From Scenedesmus sp. ARA3 (taxonomy: Eukaryota; Chlorophyta; Chlorophyceae; Sphaeropleales; Scenedesmaceae), in contig RWJK01001431.1 of assembly GCA_004335835.1 (NCBI GenBank), positions 79,862 to 129,294 on the forward strand: a stretch of DNA of 49,433 nucleotides, written 5' to 3'. The position numbers and the translations under genes are program-made. Under the pieces are notes generated by a model. That model did no database searches, was not told the DNA's origin, and saw only the letters and a program-made list of their open reading frames with translations. This document shows positions 9,287-20,174 of this stretch, piece after piece. Each line of letters begins with the position of its first letter. Positions within the stretch are counted from its first letter, which is position 1.

Positions 9287-12200
9287 TTAGTAGCTGAGCT
9301 GGGTCTGGTTGGCCTCCAGGTCGAAGCTGCCACAGTCGATGGGCTTCATGATGAAGATCTGGAAGATGCCCGCAATCATGCGCTCCACGTACGGCGCGCG
9401 CGCCAGCGCCTTGAGCGGCGCGGGCATGTCGCTGTTGCCGATCTCGATCACCTTGTTGTTGAGCTTGACCAGCTCGTCCATCTTGGTGAAGAACTCGGGG
9501 TGCTCCACATCCGGCACTGCGGGGAAGATGCGCTCCGTGGTCTTGTTGGTCTCAATGATCACGTGCTGGTTGAACTGCGGGCGAGAAATAGCAGCGCAGG
9601 GCAGAAGCAGCAGCTTGTCAGCAGCTTGCCAACGAGAGTTGTACGCTTGACAAGGCTGCTTACAGGAAGCTCCAGCATAACCACCCTGATTCGCAACACC
9701 ACATGCACTGCCAGGGCGCATGCACATGTGACATCAGCAGCTCAACTGCAGAAATGATGGCTGCTGCAAAAGATTACGTCCTGCTCCCGGGCAGCGCCGC
9801 ACCTGCGTGGTGTTGAGGCCCAGGGACTCGTAGAAGGCGCTGCGCTGGTGGTCGTTGAGGTACATGGTGATGTACACGGACAGGCAGAAGAAGCGGCTCC
9901 ATAGCTTGGCCACCCAGTCGTTGACAAACTCGGGGCGCACCTGCAAGGGGCAGCAGCGCGCCAGAAGAGTCAGAGAAATGGCAGGTAGATGGTTGATTGT
10001 TGGCTGGCATTGCTACAAAGACTGCCACCATCTGCTGCACATCAAGCGGCTTCTTTGCGGCGGGTATCAACCTGCCAACAGCTGCTGCTGCTCCTGCTGC
10101 ATGAACCCCATGTCAGGCGCTTGCATCTGCGCACAGCTGGCCTTGCCGCAAGGGCTGCAATACAGCAGCAACAGCCTCCCTACCTTGAGGATGGCTGTGA
10201 AGAAGTCGCCGTGCCTGTTCTCGTCCTGGCACCAGTTCTCAAAGTACTCAAACAGCGGGTACAGCTGGTTGTCGGGGTTGCGCTGCAGGTGCCTGCAGCA
10301 CGGCAGCAATCACAGCAACAGCAGCCCAGCAGCATGGTGAGTCCATCAGCAACATTACTTGGCGCCACTATGACAAGCATGCGCTTGCTGCTTGCAGGAT
10401 ACAGGATACCGGCTACGAGATGGGCTGTCTGTCGGCGCCGTTCAAACTGCAGAAAGTAACAAGCGCACTTCATCGGCGCACTTGTGTCACCCTGCGCACC
10501 TGTAGATGCTGATGTAGCGCCAGTAGCCGATCTTCTCGCTGAGGTAGGTGGCGTAGATGATGAACTTGGGCTTGAAGAAGGTGTACTTGCGGTTCTTGGT
10601 CAGGAAGCCCAGGTCCAGCGCCTGCAGGAAACACAGCCACAGCAGCAGTACATCAGATGGTGATGATGCGGGCCCCAGTCAGTGAGCCACAGCTGCAGCA
10701 GAAGGCCGACAGCTGATGCGCCAACCAGGTAACAGCACTGCTGCTCTGCTGCTGCTCTACCGCTTTCGCTGTGCTTTTAAGCTCAGTCAGCCTGCTGTAG
10801 TCCACTGTGTTGGCTCTGCTGTTGCGTTGCTGCCGCCTGCGCCATTGCGCTGCCTCTCCCTCAGCACCCGCAACACTAGCTGCTGATGCTTTGCCAACAG
10901 CTGCCTGCTGCCATGCTCCACACGCACCAGGTTGAAGTCTGACATGGCCTTATTGAGGAAGCCTGCATCAATTTGCTGTCTGACACTGTACAACAGCTGA
11001 CACTGCAAAACAGCTGCAGGTGCTGAGCAGCTGACATGACCAACTAGCGGACTGGCTGGGCAGCCACGCACCAGGTTGAAGTCCGACATGGCCTTGTTGA
11101 GGAAGCCTGCGTGGCGGGCCTCATCGCGGCTCATGAGCGTGAAGATCTCAGCCACCACGGGGTTGGTGGACTTGAGGCGGCGCCCCAGCTCCTGCAGCAG
11201 CAACAGCAGCAGCCGGTGAGCACGTGTGAGAAAAGAGCAGCGCTTGTTGCTACCTCGGGTCACTCTCCTTCAGAAAGAGGACAACCCAGCAATGGCCACT
11301 GACGGCTTGCAACCACATCCTGCTGTGCAGCATGCAACATAGCAGTACCCTACTATGTGTGCAGAATCAGCAGCAGCTGCAGCAACAGCAGCAGCCCGCC
11401 GCGCCGCACCTTGTACAACTGCAAGCCGGAGAACTCGGCATAGGACATTGCTGTTTTAGTCACTGTGAAATAGAAGCCATGTCCTGAGCTGCTGACTGCT
11501 GCGCAACTCCCAAATCGCCGCACACCTTGTACAGCAGGAAGCCAGAGAACTCTGCTGTGCAGGAGCGCTCCAGGAACTCGATGAAGATCTTGCGTGTCTC
11601 GCCTGTGATGCCCTCCGCGGCCTTCTTGAAGGTCTCGTTGCGCACAAAGTGGCGCTGGTTGTAGTCGTTCTTGAACTCTGTGCACATGGCCTCCAGCTCC
11701 GCCATGTCCAGGTTGGGGTTGATCTGCTGGCTGAACAGCTGCTCCATCTCATCAAAGTCGCTGCAGAAGAATAAGAGAAGAAGATTTGACGCAAGATCAA
11801 GATGCAAGTTGACAACAGGTGAAGATGTAAAGCGGGACGGGTGGGGGAGGTTGGAGCGGTTGGCAGCGCAGGGCACATGCCAAGGTGTGGTGGTGCAGGC
11901 ATAACACATGACGTAACCAACACATGATGGTGCACGCCATGGTATGGAAGGTTGCTGAATTGGATGCTTGCAGTGTATGGTGACCCGCTGCTGCATGCCT
12001 GTCACAGCTGCATGCCAACACGCAGCTACGGCGACAGCAGCACTGGTGCCTGAACATGTTGCGCTCAGCTTGATGCTATCCACTGCGGAGAGCTGCAACG
12101 CCCACTCTGTGCACCAAAAGGCTATAACATAGCATATGCTGGCCCTTCAGTGGCTGATCAACGCCTGATCAGCTAGCACATGGCTGAAACATGCCGGTCA

Positions 12201-12570
12201 CCACAGCTAGAACAGTCCAAACCACGCATCTGACGAGCTGCTGCTGCTGGCGTGAGAGTCGACGCAACCCTGCTAGTTTTGAGCTAAACAACATGCTTAT
12301 CATTTCTATTGCTGTTTGGCATTGCCTTGTGGCCGGCAGGGCCCGGAGTGCTTGCATGATGCTAGGCACTCACGTTGTGTAGAAGCGGGGAGTCAGCAGA
12401 CTCTCAGCTGATGCCTCCTTGACACCATTGCGCATGGTCTTGAAGCCCAGGTCGTCGCTGGCAGCTGCAGCCCTCACGACCACTGCCCTGCGGGCAGAGA
12501 CGCGAGCAGCGCGGCCCTGCACGCTGGCACGCGCCAGCTGGTTGTTTGCCTTCATCATTGTGGCTGCCAT
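9287..12570 (-). CDS. CRD1: Magnesium-protoporphyrin IX monomethyl ester (oxidative) cyclase, chloroplast
   Basis: Seven exons on the minus strand: 12570-12374, 11760-11526, 11191-11072, 10621-10500, 10292-10184, 9940-9803, 9574-9287, giving 402 residues. The enzyme closes the isocyclic ring E of chlorophyll, turning Mg-protoporphyrin IX monomethyl ester into protochlorophyllide with O2. An Ala/Arg/Val-rich N-terminus (about 1-36) looks like a plastid transit peptide. The body matches the AcsF/CHL27/CRD1 diiron family. It has the block [20 protein letters not shown] (130-149) and two ExxH motifs, E168-ARH (in [11 protein letters not shown]) and E249-NRH (in [13 protein letters not shown]). 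The end is MKPIDCGS...LSY. Length and ends are normal for the family. Chlamydomonas has two copper-responsive isoforms, CRD1 and CTH1; I cannot say which this corresponds to. Introns 2 and 3 hold exon-edge copies (listed separately). Confidence 0.95.
10921..10967 (-). repeat. Echo of the 3' edge of CRD1 exon 3 plus its donor, inside intron 3
   Basis: Near-identical to 11065-11111. It encodes [13 protein letters not shown] followed by GTGCGTG. Within the coding part the two differences (AAC/AAT, TCG/TCA) are synonymous. The whole intron up to this copy is open in the exon's frame. Confidence 0.9.
11401..11442 (-). repeat. Echo of the 3' edge of CRD1 exon 2 plus donor, inside intron 2
   Basis: Encodes [10 protein letters not shown] followed by GTGCGGCG. 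The true exon end at 11526 encodes [10 protein letters not shown] followed by GTGTGCGGCG. Three differences are synonymous and two change the residue (F to L, L to Q). Confidence 0.85.
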
Positions 12571-14586
12571 GTTGATGTGTGGCGTGTGAGATGAGAAAAG
12601 GCAGGCGGTGTAGTGGAAGAGCTTCGCACAAATCAGACAGGCACTGGCAGGCGCAGCAGTGCAATAGGGCCGATTGACGGCTTGGCAAGCTCAGATCTCA
12701 ACAATTGAGCGTACAACGTAAGGCAGAGGCTTCGCGCCACACAAATGCCTTCTGGATCTCTATGTTATCACGTCCCTACAACTTCTGGACGATGTAATGG
12801 TCGCTAACGATGCTAAGGGCGATGCCAACTCATTAGCAGGATGCTGTTGTGTTTTTTGCTCACTGAGTCATGGTGATGGGCTGCGAGCAAGTGTACTGCC
12901 GATGAATTCAACGCTCGTCGTTGCGGGTGCAGTGCCCACGACAGATCACTGAGGAGCACGTATTGCAGCATATCAACACAAGTATCCTTACCTCTTCATG
13001 ATCGTTTGATTTTGTTCAGTGCCGGTCAGCACACCGAAAATGGTGTACAATGCAGCTTCATTGTGCTGGTTCCATGAGGAGTTCCAGAAGTGCCAGCATA
13101 GGAGCGTGTGCTGCAGTGCAGCATTCCATGGTGCGTCAGTGTGTTCATCAGGATTGATCAACAAAGAAGCTGGTGCTGTGTGGAGCTCTGAGCAAGCACA
13201 AGCACACCCTACACGACACCGCCAGCCTGGAGGTTGCGCCCCAGGCAGTTCATTCATCGCATAGGTGCCACGTTTGCCATGTTTACTTCTGCAAGACAGT
13301 TCTCATGTCTTTCCCGATTTGGCAGCTATAGATGCACGAGCACGCACAGCAATTGCAGGGGATTCATCCAATGTAATCTGGAATCAAGTGTCACAGGTCG
13401 TGTGTTTGCTTGCACCACCTGTTTCCATACTTGCTGCCCGCCTGTGCGCAATCTCTGTCTGATTGTCAGCGCGATACAGCCTTTTGGCTGGCTACAGCTC
13501 CCGCCAGCAAAGCCAACAGTGGTTACTGTCAACTGCATAGGTCAGCAGGCTCAAGCCTAGCCCTGCTCAGCATACCCAAGCTTGGGCCATCATCATGCCG
13601 ATTGATTCAGCAGCGCAAAGTCTGTAAAAAATTTATATTATTTTGGCTCCAAGTGTGTTGGCAGAGTAAGGCCTCCTGCTGAGACAACTGCCATCAGTTG
13701 TCTTCAGCCACCAGAAGGTGCAGCCATGCTGTATGGCAGGGCCTGCACTGTCTTCACTGTCAGTAGCTCATTGAGCGACATGCAATGCCGCTGTTTGCTG
13801 CTTGGTGGCGGTTCATGGAGTCTAATCCAGCAAGCTGTTGGTGGTCCTGCACTGGCAACTGCCAGTGCAGGCCCACCAGCAGTTTGCTGAATTGGATTTG
13901 CCGTGCTGGACTCTTAACAATTCGCATGTGATGCTGTTTTTCCTGACTGTCGGCAGCCAGTCGCTTTACCTCTTGAGCGTGCGATGGTGCACTGCTGCCA
14001 TACCAGGTTCGTTTTTTATTTGTTTCTCAGAACTCAAGTGTCCCGCTGACATTCAATGTGCATTGCTTAATCAAAACTGGCACCCAAGTATTTGATTTTC
14101 TTCCGTGTTCATGCTTATTGGCTGCACTCTTCCCTGGTGCCAGCACATGCAGGTGTCCCGGGGGCATGATTTGGTGGTCACCACCAGCAACGGTTGCTGC
14201 AAAACATCCACGTCTGTGCAGGGCGACATGGTACATGGCAGCGCACACAGCTTGAGCAATGATGTGTAAGGCATTGGATCCCACTCTCAACATGCAAGCA
14301 TAGTGCAGCATCAGAACTTGCTGCAAAACGAGAGGGGCTCCTGTGACGAAACTGCCCATGTCACTCTTCTCACACCAGCTGACCCATGACATGTGTCTTC
14401 TTTCGCTATGAACTTGTGCAACGCTGGTGAGCAGCACCTTTCAACCAGCTGCTACTTCTGCCTGGTGTGCTTGCGGTGTTCTGGGCGGTGGGCTGCTTCA
14501 TGCGTGCGATTGCCGGTGCTACTGCCAACTCCGGGCTTTTCTGGCACCGCGGACTGTCGCTGGCACTCAACGAGCTGTGTAATATC
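12571..14586. other. Divergent intergenic region between CRD1 and DUS1; no gene seen
   Basis: About 2 kb separating the start codons of CRD1 (minus) and the DUS1 homologue (plus). It must hold both promoters. The open frames are short and match nothing I recognise. I found no confident copper-response or TATA element by eye. Confidence 0.5.
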
Positions 14587-17500
14587 ATGACCGTGGCAGT
14601 CGCGGACGCACCGACGGTGGAGGCAGCAGCACACGCGGGCAGCAGCAGTCAGCCCTCAGTAGATAGGCCGCCCTATTCAGGAGCAGCGCTGGAGGCCCAC
14701 GTGCAGCGGTCTTGGGATTACTTCAAGTCTTTGGGAAGCCCAAAATGGCACGTAGCACCTATGGTGGACCAGGTATGTGCCTGCAGCAACAGCTAGCCAT
14801 CCTGCAGCAGTTGCAGCAGCATGTTGGAGGGTAGCTTTGCATGCGAGTCGACTTTCGCTGACCATAACGGCTGACAAGCATCACACAGCACACGCTACAA
14901 ACTCAGTGTTGTGTGGACATAGGGCAGAGCTGATGCAGACCCTGTTTGGAGCAGCGCTGCTTTGTGCAACACCCCAACTGAACTGAGTGTCAGGCTGTTG
15001 AACACGTACGCAGCAACAGCTGTTTTGCTAGCTCATGCAATATGAATGTGTGACAGCTGGGTAATAGAAACACCTGACCAGACCATGTGCAATGTTTGCA
15101 CACCCAAGCCTTGTCCACCTGCACTGCCACGTGCATGGCAACTGGTGCAACATGCAGCCGTGCGTCTGGCGTTGCAGCACTGCAGCCGTGGCAACAACAG
15201 TCTTGCATGCCAGCACTGCTGGTAACAGGTGTCACCTCATGCCAGCACGGCCTCATTGCCAGCTGCACACGTCAGTTGCCGTTTCTGCACACACCTGCAA
15301 TTCACCTGCTCGCACGACCACACCACACACCACACACCAACCCGGCTGCATGCTGCCCCTGCAGTCGGAGCTGCCCTTCCGCATGCTGTGCCGCGCGCAC
15401 GGCGCTGAGGCCGCCTACACGCCCATGCTGCACTCGCGGCTGTTTCTGGAGCAGCACAAGTACCGGGAGGAGCACTTCTCCACCTGCCCTGGCGACAGGC
15501 CGCTGTTCATACAGTTCTGCGCAAACGACCCCGACACGTTTGTGGCGGCAGCGCAGATTGTGCAGGTACGGCGTGGCTTACAGCTGCCACTGAAACCGGC
15601 AATGTCACCAGCAGCAGTAGCCGGAAGCACAAAAGGTCGGTGTTGATTGTGGGGTTCTTAGCAGTTGCTTGCTACCAGCAACTGGCAAAGGTACCCTTGT
15701 CAAAACATGCAGCAGTTGCCCCTCTCGCGGTTCCGTGTCGTTATGCGAAGCTGGAGCCTCAGCCTCATTTACATATTCTAACTGTCATTCTGCAGGAGCA
15801 TGCCGACTACATCGACCTCAACCTGGGCTGCCCGCAGCGCATCGCCAAGCGCGGCTTCTATGGCGCCTTCCTCATGGACGACCTGCAACTCATTGAGCAG
15901 CTGGTGACAGCAGCAGCAAGCAGGCTGGCCAAGCCGGTGTCCTGCAAGATCCGGCTGTTCCCGGACATCAGCAAGACCATTGAGTACGCGCGCATGCTGC
16001 AGGCGGCAGGATGCAGCTTGCTGGCAGTGCATGGCCGCCTGCGGGAGTGCAAGGTATGCTGGGAGTGATGGGCAGCAGCGCTGCGCTTGCGTGCTTGCTG
16101 CTGTTTTGTCGAGTCGCATCTCAGCCGGGCAGTGCCTCCATCGCACAGCAAGCAAGTCAGGCTGCCAACGACAATCTAGTAACTCGCTGCCGCTGCTGCT
16201 TGTGGTATTTCCTGATAATACTCTGCTGCCCGTCCTGCTGTTGCTGCCGCGCAGGACAACAGTGCAGTGCGTGCAGACTGGGACGGCATCGCAGCAGTGC
16301 GCGCAGCGGTGCAGATCCCTGTGCTGGCCAATGGTGACGTGCAGTGCATGGCTGATGCGCAGCGGCTGATGGCGCACACAAAAGCAGACGGCGTGATGTC
16401 AGCGGAGCCGCTGCTGAGCGACCCTGCGCTGTTCAGCAGCAGCAGGCAGCCTGAGGTACGCCTGGTAGTCGGCTGTGCAGTAGGGGCAGTTGCTGTGCGG
16501 CTGCCGCAGGGAGGTTGATGGCAGCAGAGGAGCACGGGCATGCAGCTGTCAGTGCTCGCAGGTGCATGCTGGTCACGTTGCCGTTCGTTTGGCCCAAACT
16601 CCTGCAGCTGTGAAACAGCCCCTTGGCAGCTGTCCTCTGCCTCCTCAGTGCCAGCCAGACCTCCACATGCGTGTACTTCTGGCAGTGCCTCACGTGTGTG
16701 CACTGCCTGCTATGCTGCTGCTTTCCGCTACCCTCAACTCTCACAACGGCCCTGTGACCAGGCCACCATGAGCCACACGCATGTGCACTGCCTGCTGTGC
16801 TGCTGCCTTTCGCTGCTGTCTCTGCTGCTCATCAACATTATAACAACCCATCTGCCAGGCCACCATCAGCCACATGGAGTCCTACCAGGTGTGCGTGGAG
16901 TACCTGGATTTAGTAGCCAGCTACCCCAGCCACGCGCGCATGGTGAAGGGCCACGTGCACAAGCTGCTGCGCGGCTGGCTGGCGGAGTTCACCGAGCTGC
17001 GGGAGCGCATCCAGCGGGATGCCAGCGGAGGGGACCTCACGGTGCTGCGCAGCCTGGTGGGTGGGGGGGTGTTTGGCTGTCGATGTTGACATAGAGTTAC
17101 ATACATGCAAGCAGTGGACTGAAGCTGCAGCTGCCAGCTAGATGTGGGGAGTACTGCAGTGTCTGTGCTTGTGTGTTGCCTGGTGTGGTGCAGGTGGATT
17201 GGTGTGAACAGCTGTTGCAGGGGACGCCTAGGGTGTTTGGTGTGGCTCTTGCAGCGTTGTGCGGTGTTGGTGTTGTCATTGCTGCTGTATTGTAGTGCAT
17301 GGCTACGTGATCATGCTAGCATGTTGCCTGGCGCCTAACGAACGCTGCTTTGATGTAAACTATGTGCGCCTGCAGGTTGCTGAGCTGGGAGAGCAGATAG
17401 CAGCCACTGGTAGGGACTACCCCATCCCAAAGCTGACAGAGCGCAAGCTGAAGCAGATGGAGAAGGAGGCAGCAAAGCAGACCTCCATCCAGGAGCAGGA

Positions 17501-17735
17501 GCGGGAAGCAGCAGGGCTCGCTGCGATTGGTGCCGCAGTAGCAGCTGAGCCGCAGCAACAGCAGCAGCAGCTGGTACAACAGCAGCAGCAGGAAACGCTG
17601 CTGCAGCAGCAGCAGCAGGAAGGGCGGGAGCAGCCGCAGCAGCTGGGCAAGCAGGCAGCTGGAGACTGCCTAGACGAGCCAGCGCAGAAGCGGCAGCAGA
17701 CAATGCCTGCAGAGGCTGCAGCAGTGGGTGTTTGA
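14587..17735 (+). CDS. DUS1: tRNA-dihydrouridine synthase, DUS1 type (tRNA D16/D17)
   Basis: Six exons: 14587-14772, 15365-15565, 15796-16053, 16255-16455, 16859-17056, 17376-17735. All are phase 0 and give 467 residues. The enzyme is an FMN-dependent, NAD(P)H-using reductase of uridines in the tRNA D-loop. Family landmarks in order are WHVAPMVDQSELPFRMLCR, AAYTPMLHSRLF, RPLFIQFCANDPD, DLNLGCPQRIAKRGFYGAFL with the expected catalytic Cys at about 141, PVSCKIRLFP, LLAVHGRL, ADWDGI, IPVLANGDVQ and GVMSAEPLL. A helical tail with MVKGHVHKLLRGWL follows. The C-terminal ~110 residues are charged then Gln-rich. An in-frame ATG at 14500 would add 29 residues. I preferred 14587 because nothing upstream looks conserved. 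It ends 281 bp before HAP2 on the same strand. Confidence 0.92.
16680..16876 (+). repeat. ~97-bp tandem duplication spanning the acceptor of DUS1 exon 5
   Basis: Two similar units share GTGCACTGCCTGCT, a pyrimidine-rich stretch, CCAGGCCACCAT and AGCCACA. The second unit contains the true acceptor (exon begins 16859). The first contains a copy whose exon would start at 16762. The 97-nt offset is not a multiple of three, so using the upstream acceptor would shift the frame. Confidence 0.8.
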
Positions 17736-18016
17736 ACAGCAAAGATTATGCTGTTTGGGCATGTGAGAACTGGAGGGATGAGTGCAGCCATCTGTTGTAT
17801 CCCCAAGTGACCTCTTGCCTCCCCCTGTCAGGCTTGCAGGGAGAGTTTGACTGATGTTGACCGGATTGTGCCCTTTGCAGCCTGGAAACGTCTCCCTCCA
17901 CAGAGGCGGAAAACACGCTTGAGTGATGTTATAAGGTGATACCAATTGTTTGCGTCTCCAGCGGGCGACTGCAGTCGCCGGGCAAAATGTGATGCCTGCA
18001 GGACTCACTCATAAGC
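17736..18016 (+). other. DUS1-HAP2 intergenic spacer
   Basis: Only 281 bp lie between the DUS1 stop and the HAP2 ATG, both on the + strand. It must hold the 3' UTR of the first gene and the promoter or leader of the second. No distinct element is evident. Confidence 0.4.
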
Positions 18017-20116
18017 ATGCTTCGTCCGCGATATGCTGCGTGCGGCATTGTAATATATCTAATATGTTATTTGGTATTGTATAAGCCAGCTTTAGCGGTG
18101 GACATCATCTCCAGCAGCAAGCTCGAGTCGTGCATCAGGAATGGAACGCAGGTGGGCGCAGCAGTACGCACGGGACACCTCAAATAACACGAATCGTTTA
18201 TCAAACAATTCATTATCACGTCACATGCGTTGATCGCAACCTTTGCAGTATGTATGGCCCACCACAGCCCACCTGCTGCTGTACAGCTAGCGTGACAGCC
18301 TGCTTCTATCTGCTGGACTCCTTGCACATGCACCAACACACTTCACCTGCTGCTGTATGATTTTGATGTTCGTCAGGGTGCTAACAGCACGTCAATAGTC
18401 TGCAGCCAGAAGCTTATCGTGGTGGTGTCAGTGGACAGTGGAGACAGCATTGCCAGCCAGGATCTGCAGTTCACACTCAACTGTGTCGGCAGGTAAGGCA
18501 CAGCAAACAAGATAGCTCCACAGCTGTTGTGTGCCCAGAAGTAGCTCTTGGCAGATTGAGCAGGTCGCTGTGTTGCGTGGTATGCAGCAGCAAGCAGCGC
18601 AACCAGCTGACACACCAGCAACAGCACCGAAGTGCTACAACAGGGTCTAAGCGAAAGCTGTGCGTCATGCAAGGAACAATGCTGCCTTCTGACAGATCTG
18701 GTTTAAGCGCAGCTTCTGCAAAGCAGCAGTTGTGCACAGTTGCAGGGCATGCTGGCTGTGAGGCAGCGCGTGTCTCAGCTGTGCAGGCATGTACACAGAT
18801 GCGGCGTTTGAACGTCTGCAGCTGGTGCTGCACCAGTTTCACACCGGACCTTGCCTGTGCGTCCATTACTGCTCTGCTGAGCTGTTGGGCTTGCAGCTGC
18901 ACCCCATGCATCAGCAGCATCACAGCCGCTGCCTACCCGTTTTACTCAAGCCATTCGTGCCACCTTATGATACACTCACCCCAGCACCCCAACCTTGTGT
19001 GTACTGGCTGCCTGTGGCATGTGCTGCAGCCCGACAGGGCAGTGCCCCTGCCCCTGCAACTATGCGTCCGACCCCTCCTGCAGCTGCCGTGACCTGGCCA
19101 GCAGCCTCACAGTCAGCCTCAGCAAGGGGCCGCTGTGGGCCAGCTACCCACTCACGTACCTGCAGGTGCGCAGCATGATGCTTTTGTGTTGCTCGGTCGC
19201 TGTCACAGTTGCAAGCTAGACAGGTGCCCGCTTGTCAGACGCAGCCAGCTACTCTCTGACGTACCTGCAGGAGCGCAGCATGTCACCTTGCTCTTTCACT
19301 GACACTGCTGGAGTTGCTGGCTTTGCATGGTTTCAGTTTCTGACACCATGCTGCTACTGTGTACTGCTGCAGTCGTTCAACTACAAGCCATATGAGGCAA
19401 TTGTGCGGCCAGGAGCCGGGAATTGCAAGGTCGGCAGCAGTGACAGCAGCAGCAGCAGCAGCGGCGGGGGCGGCAGCATCGGTGGTGTCAGCAGACACTG
19501 GCACCAGCGGAGTAGTGTACGCAGCTTGAGATCAATTAGCACCATCACGTACAGCAGCTGCATTTCATGGTCTATATGCATTACTACAGCGGCACCAGCG
19601 CCACAACCAGGAACAAGCAGCGCCCAGACATCCACCCAGCAATGCCGGCTACAGCAAGAGCAGCAGCAGCAGCAGCAGCAGGTCAGGTTCCCAGTGCTTT
19701 ACTCATCTGCCTGCTGCCGTATCTGCTTGCCTTGCGCCTGCCTCAACATGCAGCTGCCCCGGCCTGAGGTTCTGACCCGTCGCTGCTGCCACTGTTTTCA
19801 AATTCTGCTGCCTTGGCTGCAGGCTGATGCGTTTGACGAGGCTCCCACCTGCAACTGGTACTACGTGATGGGGCAGAAGGTGGACGACAGCCAGGGCTTT
19901 GTGTGTGAATGTGATGCGGGCCAGATCTGGGACACCACCTTTGGCACCAACACGGAGCGCACGTGAGCGGCGGCTGGTGCTGGCAGCAGCAGCAGCAGCA
20001 GCAGCAGCCTGGTCAAGGGCGGTGTGACCATGCTCTGTGTGCCATATGATGGAGGACAGCGTCCTGCAGGTGGCGATCCGGTGCCAGGTGGCAAGCTCAT
20101 GTGTCATCTTTATGTG

Positions 20117-20174
<58 letters not shown>

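Noticed and set aside
8122..9290. Long overlapping + strand open frames (234 and 214 codons)
   Set aside because: Composition is His/Thr/Ala/Cys noise with no domain. They overlap minus-strand frames of similar length, and one runs antisense into the CRD1 repeat array.
12988..14437. Open frames of 80-136 codons between CRD1 and DUS1
   Set aside because: No recognisable domain, and coverage on both strands is what chance gives at this base composition.
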